Shown here: positions 24,456-26,677 of the stretch, one piece after another
Numbering within the stretch: position 1 is the first letter of the stretch
How the letters are laid out: every line of letters starts with the position of its first letter
Assembly: GCA_052139835.1 (NCBI GenBank)
Contig: JBKQVT010000169.1
Location: 1 to 26,677 of the forward strand
Source of the DNA: JBKQVT01 sp052139835
Lineage (GTDB): Bacteria > Planctomycetota > Planctomycetia > Pirellulales > Thermoguttaceae
Direction: 5' to 3'
DNA: 26,677 bases
Position numbers and translations under genes: made by a program
Notes under the pieces: generated by a model
Seen by the model: only the letters and a program-made list of their open reading frames with translations
Database searches by the model: none
Told to the model about the DNA's origin: nothing

Positions 24456-25415
24456 ATGCGATTCGACTCGCGGACCTTCATGCTTCCCAAGGACCCCGAG
24501 CATCCGGGCCAGTGCCAGGATGCTTGCCAGGTCGATGCGGCGCGGGGCATCGCGGTGATCGCCGACGGCGTCTCGTCGGCCATTTTCTCGGCCCAGTGGG
24601 CCAACGTCCTGGTCGAGGCGGTCATGGCCGCCGCCCCCGATCCCAACAACGCCGCGTCCTTTGCCGCCTGGCTGGCCCGCCAACGCCAGACCTGGACCCA
24701 GCGCATCGACAGCTCGACGCTGGCTTGGCACCAGCGCGCCAAGCTGCCCATGGGGGCCTTTTCCACGCTGCTGTGGATCCAGGTGACCGAGAGCGAGCGG
24801 GAGCAGCCGGGGGCGTTCGGGGCCTATCGCCTGCGGGGCTTCGCCATCGGCGACAGTTGCCTCTTTCACGTCCGCGGCCGCGAATTGGTCCGCAGCTTCC
24901 CCCTGGAAACCGCCGCCCAGTTCCAGGCCGACCCCATCGTGCTGGGCAGCATCGACCTGAAGCGCGACTACCTCATGCGGTTCACGATGCTCAACGAGCT
25001 CTGCTACCCGGACGACCTCTTGATCCTCTGCACCGACGCCTTGGCGGAATGGGCGCTGAAGCTGCACGAGGCGGGCGGGACGCCCGACTGGGACCGCTGC
25101 CGCACGATGTCGGAGGCCGACTGGCAGGCCCAGATCACCGAGTTGCGGCGCTTGCGTCACATCCGCTACGACGACACCACGCTGGTGCTGTTACGCGTGT
25201 TGGCCCCGACGCCGGGGGCGACCGGCGGCGAACCCTCCGGCGCCCGCGGCGAGTGGAACGTCGAGGAGTTGTCGAAAAAGGCCAAGGCGGTCTCCGGGCA
25301 AGTGGTCGACCAAATTGACCAAGTATCCGAGCGGGTGGCCCGCGGCTTCTTGAAGTTCAAAGACAAGGCCTTGAAGAAGTATCGCGACAAGTTCGGGCCG
25401 GATAAGAAGAAATAG
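24456..25415 (+). CDS. PP2C-family Ser/Thr phosphatase
   Basis: 319 aa. PP2C (PPM) motifs appear in order: CQDACQVD near residues 20-27, AVIADGVSS (Asp37-Gly38), AFSTLL (101-106), IGDSCLF (Asp133), LCTDALAEW (Asp194), and RYDDTTLVLL (Asp239-Asp240). The aspartates that hold the metal centre are present, so it is likely an active phosphatase that reverses the action of the kinase at 20961-23303. After residue 250 there is a polar, lysine-rich helical tail (KFKDKALKKYRDKFGPDKKK), which may bind a partner or the membrane surface. It is followed after 2 bp by the next gene, so those two are coupled. The Shine-Dalgarno is weak. Confidence 0.9.
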   Translation: MRFDSRTFMLPKDPEHPGQCQDACQVDAARGIAVIADGVSSAIFSAQWANVLVEAVMAAAPDPNNAASFAAWLARQRQTWTQRIDSSTLAWHQRAKLPMGAFSTLLWIQVTESEREQPGAFGAYRLRGFAIGDSCLFHVRGRELVRSFPLETAAQFQADPIVLGSIDLKRDYLMRFTMLNELCYPDDLLILCTDALAEWALKLHEAGGTPDWDRCRTMSEADWQAQITELRRLRHIRYDDTTLVLLRVLAPTPGATGGEPSGARGEWNVEELSKKAKAVSGQVVDQIDQVSERVARGFLKFKDKALKKYRDKFGPDKKK

Positions 25416-25417
25416 CC

Positions 25418-26650
25418 ATGCGCTGTTCATGCGGGCGGGAAAATCGCCGGGACGTTAAACGATGCCCCCAATGCGGCAAGTGGCTGCTTTTCGGCATGGA
25501 CCCGCGGCGCCTGGCCGTCGACGCCGCGGCGCTGGTGGCGCTGTTGCTCGCCTTGGGCCTGGTCTTTCTCTTCGATCGCAGCCCGGCCAAGGGCCCTGCC
25601 GGCGGCGACGCGGCCGCCGCGGCGGACCACGCCCGCCCCCTGCGCCTGGCCGTCACGCCCCCGGAATACGACGACATGGGAAAGCTGCTCGACACGCTGG
25701 GCAGCGGCTACGACTATACCAAGATCGCCATGAACGACCTCTTGGACGCCGACCGGCTGCGGAAGTACGACGTCGTCTTCCTCACCTGCGGCGGCGTGCC
25801 CCAGGATTGGCTCGGCCGGCGGACGGGGCGCGGGCAGCGCGACGCGACGGGCGTCTTCCGCGTGCGGCCGAAGATCGGCCAACAGGTCTGCCAGTCGCTG
25901 CGCCGCTTCGTCGACGCCGGCGGCACGCTCTACGTCTCCGATTGGCAGTTCGGCCTGCTGGCCATCGCCTTTCCCGAGTTCGTCGACCTCGCCAAAACGA
26001 ACGAAGGCGCCGTCCAGACCGTCCACGCCGAGGTGATCGATCCGGGCTTGCGAAAGTTGTTGGGCAAGGCCGTCGATCTGAAGTTCGAGCGGCCGGGCTG
26101 GAAGCCGGCGGCCTTCCACCAGGCCAAGGTCACGACCTATATCCGCGGCAGCTATCAAACGGAGTCCGACGACCGCCAGACCGCCGCCCTGCTGGTGCAA
26201 TTCCCCTTCGGCGAAGGCAACGTGATCTTCACGTCGTTTCACAACGAGACGCAGAACAGCCGGACGGAGCTGGAACTGCTCCGCTACCTGGTCTTTACCG
26301 CCGTGAACGCGCAACTGGACGCCGGCGTGCAGCGGACCATGATCCAAGGCGGCTTCTCGCCGGTCGAGCGCAACCTGCTCAGCGCCTCCAGCGGCAACCA
26401 GGCGCGGACCGGCGTGTACCAATGCCGCGGCACCCGGTCATTGCAGTTTGCCTTGGTCTTCGCCGACCGCGGGGCGCGTTTGCGCCTGACCGTCGTCGGC
26501 CCCGACGGCACCCGGCTGGAAGAGGCGGGCACGAAGACCTTCACCCTCGACGTGCCGGCGGCCGTGGCAGGCCAGTGGCACTACACGGTCACGCCCATCA
26601 CGGTGCCGTATCTGAATTTCTCCTTCAGTTTGACGATCGGGGAAAAGTGA
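25418..26650 (+). CDS. Zinc-ribbon, single-TM protein with GATase-like domain
   Basis: 410 aa. Residues 1-20 form a short zinc ribbon (CSC...CPQC; Cys 3, 5, 16, 19). Residues 32-52 are one TM helix, placing the rest outside the cytoplasm. Residues 75-295 look like a class-I glutamine-amidotransferase/ThuA-like flavodoxin fold (RKYDVVFLTCGG, LRRFVDAGGTLYVSDW, FGEGNVIFTSFHN), but I see no Cys-His-Glu catalytic triad, so it is probably a binding domain. Residues 335-410 are a beta-rich end resembling PPC-type domains (LRLTVVGPDGT, GQWHYTVTP). It starts 2 bp after PP2C and is the last visible gene of the right arm. Architecture (ribbon in, domain out) mirrors the Ig-repeat protein. Confidence 0.75.
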   Translation: MRCSCGRENRRDVKRCPQCGKWLLFGMDPRRLAVDAAALVALLLALGLVFLFDRSPAKGPAGGDAAAAADHARPLRLAVTPPEYDDMGKLLDTLGSGYDYTKIAMNDLLDADRLRKYDVVFLTCGGVPQDWLGRRTGRGQRDATGVFRVRPKIGQQVCQSLRRFVDAGGTLYVSDWQFGLLAIAFPEFVDLAKTNEGAVQTVHAEVIDPGLRKLLGKAVDLKFERPGWKPAAFHQAKVTTYIRGSYQTESDDRQTAALLVQFPFGEGNVIFTSFHNETQNSRTELELLRYLVFTAVNAQLDAGVQRTMIQGGFSPVERNLLSASSGNQARTGVYQCRGTRSLQFALVFADRGARLRLTVVGPDGTRLEEAGTKTFTLDVPAAVAGQWHYTVTPITVPYLNFSFSLTIGEK

Positions 26651-26677
26651 AGGGGAAAGGCGGAGGGCGGAAGGGGG
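26651..26677. repeat. Purine heptamers after the last stop (window edge)
   Basis: From one base after the stop codon the sequence reads in 7-bp steps: GGGGAAA (26652-26658), GGCGGAG, GGCGGAA, GGGGG..., running off the window. This resembles the other stop-adjacent heptamer arrays but is GC-richer and lacks the TTAG core. Only 27 bp are visible. Confidence 0.55.

Overview
The window is high-GC DNA whose gene content best fits a planctomycete-like bacterium. The grounds are the long proline-rich and membrane-anchored signalling proteins, HicBA and AF2212-like modules, heptameric intergenic repeats, and the overall gene style. This assignment is inferred from style and content; no rRNA or other marker gene is present.

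Left part (1-4420), accessory genes: a HicB/HicA toxin-antitoxin pair (265-674), a small CcbP-like putative calcium-binding protein (949-1398), and then four genes on the minus strand. These are a lipoprotein, a membrane protein whose N-terminus is a copy of an AF2212-like (DUF104) antitoxin, a lower-GC protein with a HEPN-like Arg-x4-His motif, and a stand-alone AF2212-like antitoxin. The last and the membrane-protein N-terminus share a 129-bp ungapped repeat (about 85% identical).

Right part (4421-26650), one large divergent locus: reading leftwards from 19501 are a 2009-aa single-pass membrane protein with a cytosolic zinc-ribbon head and many Ig-like (BIG2-type) repeats, a SrfC-like P-loop protein, a SrfB-like Hsp70/actin-fold ATPase, a protein with a GrpE-like C-terminus, and a zinc-ribbon/proline-rich/PQQ-type beta-propeller protein. 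Reading rightwards from 19690 are a glycine-zipper membrane protein with an FHA domain, a divergent protein kinase, a vWA protein with an intact MIDAS, a PP2C phosphatase, and a zinc-ribbon/TM protein with a GATase-like domain. Kinase + vWA + PP2C is the composition of the TerY-P triad, here with an FHA reader.

Working model (inference): a membrane-associated assembly in which the SrfB ATPase, with a dedicated exchange factor, and the SrfC NTPase act on or assemble a large Ig-repeat envelope protein. Phosphorylation by the kinase would be read by the FHA protein and reversed by PP2C. The two arms share a 188-bp intergenic region.

Intergenic DNA in the right part carries two repeat families. 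One is a 27-bp palindromic REP-like unit found as inverted clusters at three loci. The other is heptamer arrays (mostly TTAG-NNN) that directly abut several stop codons. No tRNA, rRNA, CRISPR array or transposase gene was seen.
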